A DNA stretch of 64,000 nucleotides, from assembly GCF_003116835.1 (NCBI RefSeq), contig NZ_BFFO01000004.1:62001-126000 (forward strand). The letters are read 5' to 3'. Every line of letters starts with the position of its first letter. The stretch's first letter is position 1. The notes under the pieces are model-generated. The model did not search any database. It saw nothing but the letters and a program-made list of their open reading frames with translations, and was not told where the DNA came from. A program made the translations under genes and the position numbers. The DNA is from Lactococcus termiticola. GTDB taxonomy: Bacteria; Bacillota; Bacilli; Lactobacillales; Streptococcaceae. Below, one piece after another: positions 17,385 through 27,839 of the stretch.

Positions 17385-19076
17385 TTGAAAAAGAAAAAAC
17401 TTCAATTTAATAGGATTTCCGGCTTACTCTTAACTTCAGTAATCATGGGGACCGTGGTCATGCCGACTGTCCCTGCCCTGGCTGCAGTGGCAAGCCAGGC
17501 CAACAGCATTAAGCCTGGAGAATCAGTAAGTGCAGGAGAAGCCGCATATCCATCAAGCGATTATTCGGCTTTTTCGAGCTGGCACCAATATGGTGCTGCA
17601 AGCCTTGCCCCTACCAACCGATTTTCTTCCGTCCTGGTCGACAATCAGCCCAACAGGGTCGGGACTGAGCTCTTTGCCGATGTCATGGACATGACCCGTC
17701 CCGCCAGCTTTTCTGGGACCTTTACGACCAGCTTGACCTCGGATAATCCTGGTGACAAGGCCAATAGTATGGATTCTGGCGATGCACTTGGTTTTATTTT
17801 AATGCCGGCTGGGATTAGTGATGAAACGCTCAGGGATGTTAATCAGACGGCTACGGGTGGAAGTCTTGGGCTTGCAGGCCTTGCTGATAGTAGCTTTATC
17901 GGCCGTGATTTCCATAGCAATCCAGGGACAGATGGAGAAGCTGTCAAACCTAGCACGCCAAAAGGCGGAGCCAGCAATCTCTCTATTCGTACGACTGATA
18001 GCAGAGGGACAATCAAGACGACTGGCTATGCCAATGCTGATGCCCCTGATGCCGGACTGCAGGAGCAGACAAGTCCTAGTCAATCCACGGCCCATTTGAC
18101 CAATCTGATGACGGTAACCTGGATTCCTGAGCTCAGAAGCCTGTCTGTTGACAATCAGACCTTGTCAGGAAGCCTGACTTATACAGTGTCAAGCCCGACT
18201 GCCCCAAGCTATCAACTCTCTTCAAGAATCACTGTTAAAACACAGATGAAGCTTGCCACAGTTGCCTCTACAGGTTCTAATTACTCAATGATGAGCTTTA
18301 TCAGTGAGGGGAACCACTTCTCAGTACAGAAGCCGAGCACACGTGTTCGTATCGAATACATTGATCAGGAGACAGGGCAGTCGATTGCCCCTTCAACAAG
18401 TCTGGTCGCCCCTATTGGGACAGCTATTGCCATCAATGCACCAGGCCAAGCTGGAGCTGACGGCAGGACGATTTTTGATGTGGAAAATGTCATGGGCTAT
18501 GCCTTTGTTTCAGCACCTGGTCGCATTAATATTAATGAAAATGTCAAAACTTATCAGGTTTTCTATAGAAAACTGAAGACGAAAAGTCCAACTGTGCCCG
18601 TTCAAGACAATAATAATAGCCAGTCCAATCAGGAAAGTCAAGGCAATCAAGCATCTGAGCAGTCAAAGAAGCCAACTAGTCCTATCCATAAGGAGCAGCT
18701 AATCCCTTCTCGAGATGTACAAGTCAATCATCTCAGGACAGTTCAAAATGAAAAGACGGAAAGTCAAAGTCCAATCGTCTCAGCTGTGCAAGAAGTGAGT
18801 CCAGAAGAAATGGCTCCAGCAGAAATCAAGCCGGACAATAAAGTCGCCGGAGCTAAGCCTTCAAGCCAGCAGGAAAGTCAGGCTAAGGTCGATTCCAAGA
18901 AGGAAAAAATCACAGGGAAGCAGGCCTCAGCCGAAAGCTTTAAGAAAGCCAGCAGTCCTGCTAAAGGAAGCTTCCGAGCCATTGGCGTTATGTCAGCAGT
19001 AGCAGGGGTAGCCGTTTCAGCGGGCATCCTCGTCCTCCTCAAAAAGCTCCTGGCCCTTGCGAAGTTTTTACGTTAA
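17385..19076 (+). CDS. Secreted surface protein with lectin-like N-terminal domain and MucBP domain
   Basis: A 563-residue protein started by TTG. A signal peptide covers about residues 1-33 (KKKKLQFNR, hydrophobic core, ALA-A). Residues about 55-300 look like an L-type-lectin beta-sandwich as found in Gram-positive adhesins (FSSVLVDNQPNRVGTELFAD, SGDALGFILMP, LMTVTWIPELRSLSV). A MucBP domain spans about 317-400 (VRIEYIDQETGQSIAPS, then GYAFVSAPGRI and YQVFYRKLK). A Ser/Gln/Lys-rich linker and a C-terminal hydrophobic helix with basic ends (about 533-563) follow. There is no LPxTG motif, so anchoring is by the membrane helix. A mucus- or glycan-binding adhesin role is inferred. Confidence 0.75.
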   Translation: MKKKKLQFNRISGLLLTSVIMGTVVMPTVPALAAVASQANSIKPGESVSAGEAAYPSSDYSAFSSWHQYGAASLAPTNRFSSVLVDNQPNRVGTELFADVMDMTRPASFSGTFTTSLTSDNPGDKANSMDSGDALGFILMPAGISDETLRDVNQTATGGSLGLAGLADSSFIGRDFHSNPGTDGEAVKPSTPKGGASNLSIRTTDSRGTIKTTGYANADAPDAGLQEQTSPSQSTAHLTNLMTVTWIPELRSLSVDNQTLSGSLTYTVSSPTAPSYQLSSRITVKTQMKLATVASTGSNYSMMSFISEGNHFSVQKPSTRVRIEYIDQETGQSIAPSTSLVAPIGTAIAINAPGQAGADGRTIFDVENVMGYAFVSAPGRININENVKTYQVFYRKLKTKSPTVPVQDNNNSQSNQESQGNQASEQSKKPTSPIHKEQLIPSRDVQVNHLRTVQNEKTESQSPIVSAVQEVSPEEMAPAEIKPDNKVAGAKPSSQQESQAKVDSKKEKITGKQASAESFKKASSPAKGSFRAIGVMSAVAGVAVSAGILVLLKKLLALAKFLR

Positions 19077-19092
19077 TGAAATAAAAAATAAG

Positions 19093-19112
19093 AAAAAGGC
19101 CTGGCCTTTTTT
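19093..19112 (+). terminator. Rho-independent terminator after the surface protein gene
   Basis: AAAAAGGC, loop CTG, GCCTTTTTT. Confidence 0.85.
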
Positions 19113-19159
19113 CTTTGTCTGACAATATCATAATCCCCATCAGCCAGCTTAAATTGTGA

Positions 19160-19165
19160 TAAAAT
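19160..19165 (+). promoter_or_regulatory. Possible -10 of the hem operon
   Basis: TAAAAT preceded by TGA, 20 bases before the hemA ATG. No good -35 is visible, so the promoter may be weak or activated. Confidence 0.35.
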
Positions 19166-19184
19166 ATACTTTAGGTAAAAAATC

Positions 19185-20450
19185 ATGGAATTAATTGCAA
19201 TCTCTATCAATTACAAGCAGGTCCCGGTCGAAGTGCGTGAAATGTACGCCTTCGCTGAGGGAGAACTGGCCGCTGCTATGGCCGAGCTCAAAAAGGAACA
19301 GTCCATCCTTGAGAATGTCATCCTCTCGACCTGCAATCGGACGGAAATCTACGCTGTGGTCGACCAAATCAGGCGGGGAGAAGACTACATCAAACGCTTC
19401 CTCGCCAACTGGTTTCACATTGACCAGCAGGAGGTCGAGCAGGTCCTCATCAGCCATCAGGGTTTTGATGAAGTTGCCCGCTACCTCTACCGGGTGGCCT
19501 GTGGCCTCGAGTCTCTGATTATGGGCGAGGAGCAGATTTTAGCCCAGGTCAAGGCCAGTCTTGCCTTTGCCCAGGAAAATCAGGCGACCAGCAGTATTCT
19601 GAACCAGCTCTTCAAAGAGGCAATCACCCTCTCAAAACGGGCCCATACTGAAACTGCCCTCAGCCGAAACTCCGTCTCTGTCGGCTCCGCTGCTGTCCAG
19701 CTGGCCAAACAGGAAGGCTTTGACTTTCACGGGGCCAAGGCATTGGTCATCGGGGCTGGCCAGATGGCTGAGCTTTCAGCGACCTATCTGCAGGCTCAGA
19801 AAATTGAGCGTCTTCATATCGCCAACCGGACGCTTGAAAAGGCTGAAAAGCTGGCTTCAAAACAGCAAGCTAGTGCAAGCAGTCTGGATGACCTAGAAGC
19901 CCAGCTCGTCAAGGCTGACATTGTCTTTTCGGCGACTTCAGCCAAGAAACCTTTGATTACTGAAAGCCTCATCCGGATTGTCCGTGAAAAGCGGGCCAAA
20001 GCTCCTCTTTATATCTTTGATTTGGCGGTGCCACGCGATGTGGAACCAGAGGTCCAGGCCTTTGACGAGGTCCAGGTCTTTGACGTGGATGCCATGCGAC
20101 AACTGATTGATGACAATCTGGTCGCCAGACAGGAGGCTGTCCAGGTCGTTGAAGGCATGATTGATGAAAAGGTCGTTGACTTTGAGACCTGGTTTAGTAG
20201 TCTCGAAGCGGTCCCCGTCATCAAGAGCCTCCAGGCCAAGGGCATGAAGGTCCAGGCCGATGTCTTTGACAACCTGACCAAACGCCTCCCTGAGCTGGAT
20301 GACCACCAGACCAAGGTCATTCATAAGCTGACCCGGAGCATTGTCAACCAGCTCTTGCGGGACCCTATTCTGGCTGTGAAAGACCTGAGCCAGCAGGAGG
20401 ATTCAGCAGAAAAGCTCGCCTTGATTGAGCAAATTTTTGCGATTAAATAA
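19185..20450 (+). CDS. hemA: Glutamyl-tRNA reductase
   Basis: A 421-residue enzyme that reduces glutamyl-tRNA(Glu) to glutamate-1-semialdehyde with NADPH, the committed step of C5 tetrapyrrole synthesis. The catalytic Cys lies in [12 protein letters not shown] near residue 50. [15 protein letters not shown] near 107 binds substrate. The NADPH fold has [15 protein letters not shown] near 190. The C-terminal dimerisation domain is present. The length is normal for the family. It is the first of five overlapping or closely spaced hem genes in an unusual A-B-L-C-D order. Most Lactococcus and Streptococcus species lack this gene. Confidence 0.95.
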   Translation: MELIAISINYKQVPVEVREMYAFAEGELAAAMAELKKEQSILENVILSTCNRTEIYAVVDQIRRGEDYIKRFLANWFHIDQQEVEQVLISHQGFDEVARYLYRVACGLESLIMGEEQILAQVKASLAFAQENQATSSILNQLFKEAITLSKRAHTETALSRNSVSVGSAAVQLAKQEGFDFHGAKALVIGAGQMAELSATYLQAQKIERLHIANRTLEKAEKLASKQQASASSLDDLEAQLVKADIVFSATSAKKPLITESLIRIVREKRAKAPLYIFDLAVPRDVEPEVQAFDEVQVFDVDAMRQLIDDNLVARQEAVQVVEGMIDEKVVDFETWFSSLEAVPVIKSLQAKGMKVQADVFDNLTKRLPELDDHQTKVIHKLTRSIVNQLLRDPILAVKDLSQQEDSAEKLALIEQIFAIK

Positions 20451-20461
20451 AAGGAGAAAGT

Positions 20462-21445
20462 ATGAATTTATCATTTGACCGCCACCGCAGACTGAGAAGC
20501 TCTGCCGTCATGCGGGACATCGTCCGTGAAAACTACGTCCGCCGGGAAGACCTGATTTACCCGCTCTTTGTGACTGAAGGCCACAATATCAAGAATGAAA
20601 TCTCCTCTATGCCAGGCCAATATCAGTTTTCACTGGACCGCCTAGAAGAAGAAATGCGGGAAGTCGCAAGCCTCAAGATTCCAGCTGTCCTGCTTTTTGG
20701 GATTCCAGACAACAAGGACGCAGTCGGCTCAGAAGCTTACAATGACGAGGCTGTCCTCCAGTCTGCCATTCGGATGATTAAGGCGAAATTTCCAGACATT
20801 TTAGTCATTGCCGACACCTGCCTCTGCGAATACACCGACCACGGACACTGTGGACCACTTGATGGCCATGGCTGTGTCCTCAATGACGAGAGCCTGGAGC
20901 TCCTGGTCAAGACCGCCGTTTCCCAGGCCAAGGCCGGAGCTGACATCATCGCCCCATCAAACATGATGGACGGCTTTGTTCTCGCCATCCGTGAAGGCCT
21001 TGATGGGGCAGGCTACTGGGACATTCCCATCATGTCTTATGCCGTCAAATATGCTTCGGCCTTCTACGGACCTTTCCGCGATGCGGCAGATTCAGCCCCA
21101 CAATCTGGAGACCGCAAGGGCTACCAGATGGACCCGGCCAACAGCCGTGAAGCCTTGCGTGAAATGAACTCTGACATCAAAGAAGGGGCGGACATGCTGA
21201 TTGTTAAGCCTGCCCTGTCTTATCTCGACATCACCCGTCAGGTCCGAGACAACTGCGACCTGCCGATTGTCACCTATAATGTCTCTGGCGAATACAGCAT
21301 GGTCAAGGCAGCCGCTCAAAATGGTTGGATTGACGAAAAACGTATCGTCATGGAACAGCTTGTTTCTATGAAGCGGGCTGGAGCAGACATGATTATCACT
21401 TACTTTGCCAAGGATGTCGCCAACTGGCTCAAGGAGGAGGCCTGA
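20462..21445 (+). CDS. hemB: Delta-aminolevulinic acid dehydratase (porphobilinogen synthase)
   Basis: A 327-residue cytosolic enzyme that condenses two 5-aminolevulinate molecules to porphobilinogen. The zinc-site cysteines are in [12 protein letters not shown] near residue 120. The two active-site lysines lie in [17 protein letters not shown] near 200 and [13 protein letters not shown] near 249. The Cys-rich metal loop marks the Zn-dependent type rather than the Mg-dependent Asp type. AAGGAGAAAGT precedes the ATG; 11 bases separate it from hemA. The stop overlaps the hemL start. Confidence 0.96.
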   Translation: MNLSFDRHRRLRSSAVMRDIVRENYVRREDLIYPLFVTEGHNIKNEISSMPGQYQFSLDRLEEEMREVASLKIPAVLLFGIPDNKDAVGSEAYNDEAVLQSAIRMIKAKFPDILVIADTCLCEYTDHGHCGPLDGHGCVLNDESLELLVKTAVSQAKAGADIIAPSNMMDGFVLAIREGLDGAGYWDIPIMSYAVKYASAFYGPFRDAADSAPQSGDRKGYQMDPANSREALREMNSDIKEGADMLIVKPALSYLDITRQVRDNCDLPIVTYNVSGEYSMVKAAAQNGWIDEKRIVMEQLVSMKRAGADMIITYFAKDVANWLKEEA

Positions 21446-22725
21446 TGTTTGAAAAATCAATCGCCGCATTTGAAGCAGCTAAAAAAGTCCTGCCAGGAGG
21501 CGTAGATTCACCTGTCCGTGCCTTTAAGTCTGTCGACATGGCACCCGTCTTTATTGACCATGGCAAGGGCTCAAAGCTCTATGATATTGACGGCAAAGAA
21601 TACATCGACTATGTCCTTTCTTGGGGTCCGCTGATTCTAGGGCACGCCAACGACCAGGTCGTCAAGAGCCTGCAAGAAACGGCCGTCAAAGGGACTTCTT
21701 TTGGGGCTCCCTCAGAAATCGAGACCAAGATGGCGCAGCTGGTCATCGACCGGGTGCCTTCTGTCGAGATGGTCCGTTTTGTCAACTCCGGAACAGAGGC
21801 GACCATGTCGGCCCTCCGCCTGGCTCGTGGTGTGACAGGCCGTGATAAAATCCTCAAGTTTGAAGGGGCCTACCATGGCCATGCTGACAGCCTTTTAGTC
21901 AATGCCGGCTCTGGTGTCGCAACGCTCGCTTTGCCAGACAGCCCAGGCGTGCCTAAGGACGTGGCTGCTGAGACTGTTACTGTGCCCTACAACGACCTGG
22001 ACGCTGTCCAGCTGGCCTTTGACCGCTACGGCGAAGAGCTGGCGGCGATCATCGTTGAGCCTGTTTCAGGAAATATGGGCTGTGTAGCGCCTAGTCCAGG
22101 ATTCCTTGAGGGCCTGCGTGATATTACGAAGGCAGCTGGTAGCCTCTTGATTTTTGACGAGGTCATGACTGGTTTTAGGGCTGGATTTTCTGGAGCCCAG
22201 GCTGTCTATGGCGTTGAGCCTGACTTGACCTGCTTTGGTAAAATCATTGGCGGTGGCCTCCCTGTCGGGGCCTACGGTGGCCCTCTTGCCTTGATGGAGC
22301 AGGTGGCTCCGGCCGGTCCTGTCTATCAGGCAGGGACCTTGTCTGGCAATCCACTGGCCATGACGGCTGGTTTTGAGACATTGAGTCAGCTGACCAAAGA
22401 AAGCTATGAGCAGATGGAAAAGCTGGTCTCAGAGCTCTTGGAAGGCTTGCAGAGCCTTGCTGACCGCTACGGGATTCCCCTTCAGACCTCTCAGGTCGGG
22501 GCCATGTTCGGCTTCTTCTTTACAGATGAAAAGGTCGTCAATTTTGAGACAGCGAAAACATCTGATACTGAGCGATTTACTAAGTTCTTCAAGGTCATGC
22601 TGGAAGAAGGCATTTATCTGGCCCCATCCCAGTTTGAGTCTGCCTTCCTGTCAACAGCCCACACTGAAGAAGATATCAAGGCGACCCTAGTGGCCGCAGA
22701 GAAAGCGTTTAAGACAATTTCATGA
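21445..22725 (+). CDS. hemL: Glutamate-1-semialdehyde 2,1-aminomutase
   Basis: A 426-residue PLP enzyme of the class III aminotransferase fold that turns glutamate-1-semialdehyde into 5-aminolevulinate. The opening [20 protein letters not shown] is the GSA signature. [20 protein letters not shown] near 112 binds the cofactor phosphate, FDEVMTGFR near 238 is the PLP contact, and the Schiff-base Lys is in [16 protein letters not shown] near 265. It overlaps hemB by one base and hemC by four, so it is translationally coupled. Its presence with hemA makes it the tetrapyrrole enzyme rather than a generic aminotransferase. Confidence 0.96.
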   Translation: MFEKSIAAFEAAKKVLPGGVDSPVRAFKSVDMAPVFIDHGKGSKLYDIDGKEYIDYVLSWGPLILGHANDQVVKSLQETAVKGTSFGAPSEIETKMAQLVIDRVPSVEMVRFVNSGTEATMSALRLARGVTGRDKILKFEGAYHGHADSLLVNAGSGVATLALPDSPGVPKDVAAETVTVPYNDLDAVQLAFDRYGEELAAIIVEPVSGNMGCVAPSPGFLEGLRDITKAAGSLLIFDEVMTGFRAGFSGAQAVYGVEPDLTCFGKIIGGGLPVGAYGGPLALMEQVAPAGPVYQAGTLSGNPLAMTAGFETLSQLTKESYEQMEKLVSELLEGLQSLADRYGIPLQTSQVGAMFGFFFTDEKVVNFETAKTSDTERFTKFFKVMLEEGIYLAPSQFESAFLSTAHTEEDIKATLVAAEKAFKTIS

Positions 22726-23591
22726 AAAAAATAAAAGTTGGGACTCGCAAGAGTCCTCTTGCTATGAAGCAAACAGAGCTGGTCATCAAGCAGATGATTG
22801 AGCTCCAGCCTGAGCTGGAAGTCGAAATCGTCGGCATCAGCACCCAGGGCGACCGGGATCAAGTCTCTCATCTGGCTGAAATCGGTGGTAAGGGCATCTT
22901 TGTCAAAGAGGTGGAAAAACAGCTCTTAGAAGGCAAGATTGACCTTGCGGTTCATTCCTTGAAGGACATGCCGGCTATTTTGCCTGACGAGCTGACCCTA
23001 GCCGCCTATCCCAAGCGGGCCAATCCTTATGACTGTATCGTCTACAATCAAGAACCTGACTATGAAGGTAAATTACGACTCGGCACCAGCTCGATTCGCC
23101 GGGGCAAACAACTGAAACAGCTTTTTCCAAATCTGGAAATCGAGCCTGTCCGTGGTAAGATTGAAACCCGGATTGAAAAAATCAAGACGCAGAACCTGGA
23201 CGCCGTCGTCCTCGCCTGTGCCGGCCTTGAGCGGATGGGCTATCTGGAAGGCTTGACCATCCGGGAATTTAGCCCAGAAGAATGCATCCCAGCTGTCGCC
23301 CAAGGCATCCTCGGCATCGAATGCCGGCGGGATGATCAGGAGCTCCTTGAGCTTCTAAGCCATCTCAACCACGCTGAGACCGAGCTGGCAGCCAAGACAG
23401 AACGCCATTTTTTGGCCTTAATGAATGGAAATTGCGAGATTCCGATCGGTGGTCTGGCTCTAAAGACAGCTGAAGGCTGGGCCTTCTCTGCCTTTCTGGC
23501 CAGTGACCTTGAAGACGAGGGCAGGACGGTCCGCCTGACAGGGCCTGACCCACTCGCGCTTGCCAATGAGGCATTTGAGAGATTAAAATGA
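22722..23591 (+). CDS. hemC: Hydroxymethylbilane synthase (porphobilinogen deaminase)
   Basis: A 289-residue enzyme that links four porphobilinogens to hydroxymethylbilane on a dipyrromethane cofactor. [17 protein letters not shown] opens the protein, VHSLKDMP near residue 81 contains the catalytic Asp, and [20 protein letters not shown] near 117 binds substrate. The cofactor-bearing Cys is in [11 protein letters not shown] near 238. It is slightly shorter than the roughly 310-residue average at the C-terminus. It overlaps its neighbours by four bases on each side. Confidence 0.95.
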   Translation: MKKIKVGTRKSPLAMKQTELVIKQMIELQPELEVEIVGISTQGDRDQVSHLAEIGGKGIFVKEVEKQLLEGKIDLAVHSLKDMPAILPDELTLAAYPKRANPYDCIVYNQEPDYEGKLRLGTSSIRRGKQLKQLFPNLEIEPVRGKIETRIEKIKTQNLDAVVLACAGLERMGYLEGLTIREFSPEECIPAVAQGILGIECRRDDQELLELLSHLNHAETELAAKTERHFLALMNGNCEIPIGGLALKTAEGWAFSAFLASDLEDEGRTVRLTGPDPLALANEAFERLK

Positions 23592-24226
23592 AAAGAATTT
23601 TATTGATGCGGCCTGATAATCGTGAAGACAAGGCCTTTTTTGAGGCCAGGGATTATGAGGTCATGGAGCTTCCGCTCGTGCGTTATGAGCTTTTAGCCTT
23701 GAGCCCGGAAGCCCTGGCAGAGCTCAAGACTTCAGACTGGCTGGTCTTTACCAGTCAGCGACCGGTGGAGTCTATCCTTGCTCATCTGGAGCCCGGAGAG
23801 CTCAAGATTTCGGCCGTCGGGCAGAAAACAGCTGAAAAGATTGAAAGCTTAGGCTTTGCTGTGGATTTTATGCCAAGCATTGCCACAAAGGCCAGCTTCA
23901 TCAGTGAATGGCCAGCCCCTGGTCAGAAGATTTTCTATCCCAAGAGCAACCTGGCTGACGACAGCCTGGCTAGAACCCTGGGAGCCAAGGAAGTCGTCTG
24001 CTATGAACATCAGGAGGATGTTGCAAACTTAGAGTTGCTAGAGAATTTAATCAATTTTATGGCCCTGGATAGCGTCTATTTCACGAGCCCTTCAAGCTGG
24101 CAACGTTTTTACAAGATTTATCAAAAGCATCCCTTTCCTATAGACATCATCGCCATCGGGGAGACCACGAAAAAGGCCATCCAGGCTGATCTCTCTGTTG
24201 ATGTATTAGAGAAAGAGAAAATTTAA
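23588..24226 (+). CDS. hemD: Uroporphyrinogen-III synthase
   Basis: A 212-residue protein that would close hydroxymethylbilane with ring-D inversion. The family is very divergent; supporting features are WLVFTSQRPVESIL near residue 52, ISAVGQKTAEKIES near 77, VYFTSPSSWQRF near 160 and IIAIGETTKKAIQ near 187, which match the two-lobe HemD pattern. The position at the end of the hem operon, with a four-base overlap with hemC, is the strongest support. The product can lead to heme, siroheme or corrinoids; the next genes are not in this window. Confidence 0.88.
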   Translation: MKRILLMRPDNREDKAFFEARDYEVMELPLVRYELLALSPEALAELKTSDWLVFTSQRPVESILAHLEPGELKISAVGQKTAEKIESLGFAVDFMPSIATKASFISEWPAPGQKIFYPKSNLADDSLARTLGAKEVVCYEHQEDVANLELLENLINFMALDSVYFTSPSSWQRFYKIYQKHPFPIDIIAIGETTKKAIQADLSVDVLEKEKI

Positions 24227-24238
24227 TAATTTTATGAT

Positions 24239-24282
24239 TCAGCATGGTTAGATTTTGGGAAAATCTATGCTAAAATATTTTT
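24239..24282 (+). terminator. Possible terminator of the hem operon
   Basis: AGCAT, AGATTTT, GGG, AAAATCT, ATGCT forms an AT-rich stem at 24241-24271, followed by AAAATATTTTTATC. The T run is imperfect. The right half also holds TATGC-TAAAAT, a candidate extended -10 for the deacetylase gene. Confidence 0.4.
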
Positions 24283-24302
24283 ATCATATTTGGGAGTAGA
24301 AA

Positions 24303-25424
24303 ATGAAAAGGATAGGGAAGAAAAAGTACAACTACAGAAACATCACAATCGCAGTCATCGCGCTGCTTGTCATAGGCATCGGTGGCACAGGACTTGCCAT
24401 CAAGCTCAACCATGACCAACAGGTCTACGCCGCCCTAAAATCCAAGGAAGCTGACGCTGAAGAAAAGGCTAAAAAAAGTCGCAAGCCCGAAGACATCCAG
24501 CTTGCTCAAAAGCTTGCTGATGAGCTCAAGGACGGCGATAAGACCGTAGCCACAGAGCACATCAAAGACCTAAAGAGTGACCTGATCAAACTTAATAATG
24601 CCAGTTCTGCCGTAGATAAGGCTGATGCCAAGCCGACAGAAGAAGACACCAGTCTGGCTCAAAAATTGGTCGACCAGCTGTCAAGTGACTATCTGTCCAA
24701 AGACAAGGAAGGCCTGCAAAAGCGCTTGGACAAGGACAAGGAAGTCGTCGCCAAGCAAAAGGAAGCAGCAGAAGCTGCGAAAAAAGCTGCTGCTGAGGCT
24801 GCTAAGGTTGCAGAAGAAACCAAGGGTCAAAAACTCATCGCACTGACCTTTGACGACGGCCCCAATCCTCAGACCACACCTGGCCTCCTTCAAACGCTGA
24901 AATCAAAAGGCGTAGTCGCCACCTTCTTTGCCCTCGGCCAACAAGCCCAGGCAAATCCAGACATCATCAAGCAAGAGGCTGCTGCTGGCAACGAAGTCGC
25001 TAGCCACACCTGGGACCACAAGGACCTGACCACACTCAGTCCTGGAGCGGCAAAGCAGGAGATTCTTTCAGCTCACGATACGATTAACAGCCTCAGTGGT
25101 CAGAATACCAACATCTTCCGACCACCTTATGGTAGCTATAATCAGTCGACCCTCGCCCTGACTGACTTGGCCGCCGTCAACTGGTCCATCGATACCAACG
25201 ACTGGCGTTATAACAGCCCGGCTCCAGTGGTCCAAAATGCCATGTCTGCCGCCCATCCAGGGGCCATCATCCTCATGCATGACATTCATCCCTGGTCTGT
25301 GGCAGCAGTGCCCCAGATTATTGACCAGCTCAAGGCCCAGGGTTATACTTTTGTGACCGTGACGAAACTCCTTGAGGCTCGTGATGGCGGGGTTCAGGCT
25401 CATCAGGTTTATTTTGGTCAATAG
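24303..25424 (+). CDS. Membrane-anchored polysaccharide deacetylase, PgdA-like
   Basis: A 373-residue surface enzyme. One N-terminal membrane anchor (about 15-34) is followed by a charged stalk with two similar halves ([17 protein letters not shown] and [17 protein letters not shown]). A NodB deacetylase domain spans about 175-360 with all canonical motifs: LTFDDGP near 182, SHTWDH for metal binding near 235, RPPYGSY near 277, IDTNDW near 298 and LMHDIH near 322. It most likely removes N-acetyl groups from peptidoglycan GlcNAc, which confers lysozyme resistance; xylan or another polymer cannot be ruled out. Confidence 0.88.
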   Translation: MKRIGKKKYNYRNITIAVIALLVIGIGGTGLAIKLNHDQQVYAALKSKEADAEEKAKKSRKPEDIQLAQKLADELKDGDKTVATEHIKDLKSDLIKLNNASSAVDKADAKPTEEDTSLAQKLVDQLSSDYLSKDKEGLQKRLDKDKEVVAKQKEAAEAAKKAAAEAAKVAEETKGQKLIALTFDDGPNPQTTPGLLQTLKSKGVVATFFALGQQAQANPDIIKQEAAAGNEVASHTWDHKDLTTLSPGAAKQEILSAHDTINSLSGQNTNIFRPPYGSYNQSTLALTDLAAVNWSIDTNDWRYNSPAPVVQNAMSAAHPGAIILMHDIHPWSVAAVPQIIDQLKAQGYTFVTVTKLLEARDGGVQAHQVYFGQ

Positions 25425-25447
25425 AGGCTCATAAATCATCAAAAATG

Positions 25448-25471
25448 AACGGGAATTCTCCCGTTTTTTTT
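25448..25471 (+). terminator. Rho-independent terminator upstream of deoB
   Basis: AACGGGA, loop ATTC, TCCCGTTTTTTTT. It closes the deacetylase gene. Confidence 0.88.
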
Positions 25472-25479
25472 GTTATAAT
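25470..25479 (+). promoter_or_regulatory. Promoter -10 of deoB-deoD
   Basis: TTTGT-TATAAT: the -10 sits directly behind the terminator T run, so terminator and promoter partly overlap. A -35 is not evident. Confidence 0.5.
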
Positions 25480-25513
25480 TAAGTCAGAACCTTTTATAGA
25501 AAAGAGAGAGATT

Positions 25514-26722
25514 ATGCCTAAAAAATTCAAGCGTGTGCACCTCATTGTCATGGACTCTGCAGGGATTGGCGAAGCACCTGATGCTGACCAATTTTTCAAT
25601 CAAAAGACACCAGACACTGGGGCAAATACCATCGGCCACATTTCTGAAAAAGTAGGCCTTGATGTGCCTAACTTCCAAAAACTGGGACTGGGTAATATCA
25701 CTGCCTTGAAGACGGTTGCTCCGACCGACAGCCCGCTTGGTTACAGCACCAAGTTGGAAGAGGTCTCACAAGGCAAGGACACGATGACTGGTCACTGGGA
25801 AATCATGGGCTTGGACATCAAGAACCCTTTCCCTGTCTATCCTGACGGCTTTCCAGAAGACCTGCTTGAAAAGATTGAAGCCTTCTCTGGTCGTAAGGTC
25901 ATCCGCGAGGCCAACAAGCCTTACTCAGGGACTGCCGTTATCGATGACTTTGGTCCCCGCCAGATGGAGACCGGCGAGCTGATTATCTATACTTCAGCTG
26001 ATCCAGTCCTCCAGATCGCAGCCCACGAAGATGTGATTCCAGTCGACGAGCTCATGAAGATTTGTGAATATGTTCGTTCAATCACACTTGTAGGTTCAGA
26101 ATGGATGCTGGGCCGGATTATCGCCCGTCCTTATGTTGGGAAGCCTGGCAACTTTGAGCGGACAGCCAACCGCCGTGACTTCGCCCTGGCACCATTTGGC
26201 GAGACCGTCCTCAACCACTTGGACGATGCGGGCTACCCGGTTATTTCAGTCGGTAAAATCCACGACATCTACGATGGCCAAGGGATTAACAAGGACATGG
26301 GCCACAATCTGAACGACATGGACGGCGTAGACCGGATGCTCAAGGCCATGGCCCTGCCTGACTTCAAAGAAGGTCTCCTATTTGTCAATCTGGTCGATAT
26401 GGATGCGAAATTTGGCCACCGTCGTAACCCAGAAGGCTACCGGGATGCTATCCAAGACCTCGACGGACGCTTGCCTGAAATCATGGAAGCTATGAATGAC
26501 GATGACCTCCTCATTATCACAGCTGACCACGGCAATGACCCGACCTTTGTCGGGACCGACCACACCCGTGAGTATATCCCATTTGTCAGCTATTCTAAGA
26601 GCTTTACAACACCTCAAGCTTTACCAATCGGTAACTTCGCAGACATTTCAGCGACGATTGCGGACAACTTTGACGTGAAGCCAGGCGAAATTGGGAAGTC
26701 AATCTTAGCAGACTTAAAATAA
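25514..26722 (+). CDS. deoB: Phosphopentomutase
   Basis: A 402-residue alkaline-phosphatase-superfamily enzyme that interconverts (deoxy)ribose 1- and 5-phosphate in nucleoside salvage. [20 protein letters not shown] opens the metal site, [12 protein letters not shown] carries the phosphorylated Thr near residue 90, and [20 protein letters not shown] near 336 supplies the second metal site. The frame is open back to 25445, but that segment is the terminator and promoter; AGAGAGATT before ATG 25514 fixes the start. deoD follows 29 bases later. Confidence 0.95.
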   Translation: MPKKFKRVHLIVMDSAGIGEAPDADQFFNQKTPDTGANTIGHISEKVGLDVPNFQKLGLGNITALKTVAPTDSPLGYSTKLEEVSQGKDTMTGHWEIMGLDIKNPFPVYPDGFPEDLLEKIEAFSGRKVIREANKPYSGTAVIDDFGPRQMETGELIIYTSADPVLQIAAHEDVIPVDELMKICEYVRSITLVGSEWMLGRIIARPYVGKPGNFERTANRRDFALAPFGETVLNHLDDAGYPVISVGKIHDIYDGQGINKDMGHNLNDMDGVDRMLKAMALPDFKEGLLFVNLVDMDAKFGHRRNPEGYRDAIQDLDGRLPEIMEAMNDDDLLIITADHGNDPTFVGTDHTREYIPFVSYSKSFTTPQALPIGNFADISATIADNFDVKPGEIGKSILADLK

Positions 26723-26751
26723 AAATACAGAAAAATTATAAAGGAGCAATT

Positions 26752-27456
26752 ATGCCAACACCTCATATCGAAGCCCAAAAAGGCGAAATCGCAGATAAAA
26801 TCCTCTTGCCGGGCGACCCACTCCGGGCAAAATTCATCGCAGAAAACTTCTTGGAAGATGCTGTTCAGTTTAATAATGTCCGTGGCATGCTCGGCTTTAC
26901 CGGGACATACAAGGGTGAACGGGTCTCAGTCATGGGTACAGGGATGGGGATGCCTTCTATCTCTATCTACGCCAATGAGCTCATCACGGAATACGGCGTG
27001 AAGAAGCTCATCCGTGTCGGAACTGCTGGCTCTATCAATGAAGACGTCCACGTTCGTGACCTGGTCATCGCTCAAGCTGCAGCGACCACATCAGCAGTCA
27101 TCCGCAATGACTTCCCACAATTTGACTTCCCGCAAATCTCTGACTTTGACCTCCTGGACAAGGCCTACCACATTGCCAAAGACATGGACTTGACCGCTCA
27201 CGTCGGCACTGTTCTGTCATCTGACCTCTTCTACGGAGGCCCAGACGGCGTGGCCCTTGGCAAGCTCGGTGTCAAAGCTATCGAGATGGAGGCAGCTGCC
27301 CTCTTCTACCTGGGTGCCAAATATAATGTGCAAACCCTTGGTATTATGACCATCTCAGACCACATCCTGACCGGCGAAGTGACAACTTCTGAAGAACGTC
27401 AAAACACCTTCACTGACATGATGAAGGTGGGGCTTGAGACTCTGATTGCAAAATAA
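26752..27456 (+). CDS. deoD: Purine-nucleoside phosphorylase, DeoD type
   Basis: A 234-residue hexameric-type phosphorylase that splits purine (deoxy)nucleosides with phosphate to base and pentose 1-phosphate, which DeoB then isomerises. [20 protein letters not shown] opens the protein, the phosphate site [16 protein letters not shown] lies near residue 63, RVGTAGSI near 87, [13 protein letters not shown] near 178 and the catalytic ISDH near 204. AAGGAGCAATT precedes the ATG. A terminator follows the stop. Confidence 0.96.
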   Translation: MPTPHIEAQKGEIADKILLPGDPLRAKFIAENFLEDAVQFNNVRGMLGFTGTYKGERVSVMGTGMGMPSISIYANELITEYGVKKLIRVGTAGSINEDVHVRDLVIAQAAATTSAVIRNDFPQFDFPQISDFDLLDKAYHIAKDMDLTAHVGTVLSSDLFYGGPDGVALGKLGVKAIEMEAAALFYLGAKYNVQTLGIMTISDHILTGEVTTSEERQNTFTDMMKVGLETLIAK

Positions 27457-27457
27457 A

Positions 27458-27481
27458 AAAATCGGGATAACCCGATTTTTT
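27458..27481 (+). terminator. Rho-independent terminator of deoB-deoD
   Basis: AATCGGG, loop ATAA, CCCGATTTTTT, right behind the stop. Confidence 0.92.
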
Positions 27482-27601
27482 CTTCTCTCACAGAAAAATG
27501 CTATAACTAGTTTTCTGGAGCAGCATATTGTCAAAAGTCTAGCAAAGGAGTTGATCCTTAAGACAAGTGAGAATTAGCCCAATAATAAAAATTTCAAAGC
27601 C

Positions 27602-27624
27602 AATCGGGTCATCCCGATTTTTTT
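27602..27624 (+). terminator. Second terminator with the same stem sequence
   Basis: AATCGGG, loop TCAT, CCCGATTTTTTT repeats the stem of the deoD terminator 140 bases upstream. The 120 bases between hold no reading frame but have TGC-TATAAC at 27499-27507, so a short RNA could be made here. The rest of the gap to 27760 shows only short hairpins and a spare TATAAT near 27700. Confidence 0.8.
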
Positions 27625-27759
27625 CAAAAACTATTCATTGTTTCTCAAGTTAATCTTTCTCATGCTCTCGCGGTTACTCTTTAGGACAAATCCATTTTCG
27701 TATAATTAGGACATTATCATTTTCCTTTGAGAGGTGTCAGAGCCTCATTGTTAAATTAT

Positions 27760-27786
27760 TTGACAAATTAAACGGGGGGTTATAAT
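27760..27786 (+). promoter_or_regulatory. Promoter of the chimeric secreted protein gene
   Basis: TTGACA (27760-27765) and TATAAT (27781-27786) are both consensus, but the spacer is only 15 bp and contains a G run. A repressor or DNA-distorting activator may act here. Confidence 0.6.
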
Positions 27787-27789
27787 TTA

Positions 27790-27815
27790 TTCGTAAACGT
27801 AACAAACGTTACGAA
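27790..27815 (+). promoter_or_regulatory. Operator-like palindrome just downstream of the promoter
   Basis: CGTAAC-AAAC-GTTACG at 27798-27813, with a second overlapping pair TTCGTAA/TTACGAA (27790-27815). It lies at or just after the transcription start, a typical repressor position. The binding factor is not known. Confidence 0.5.
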
Positions 27816-27839
27816 ACCTAAAAAGAAAAGAAGGAACAA

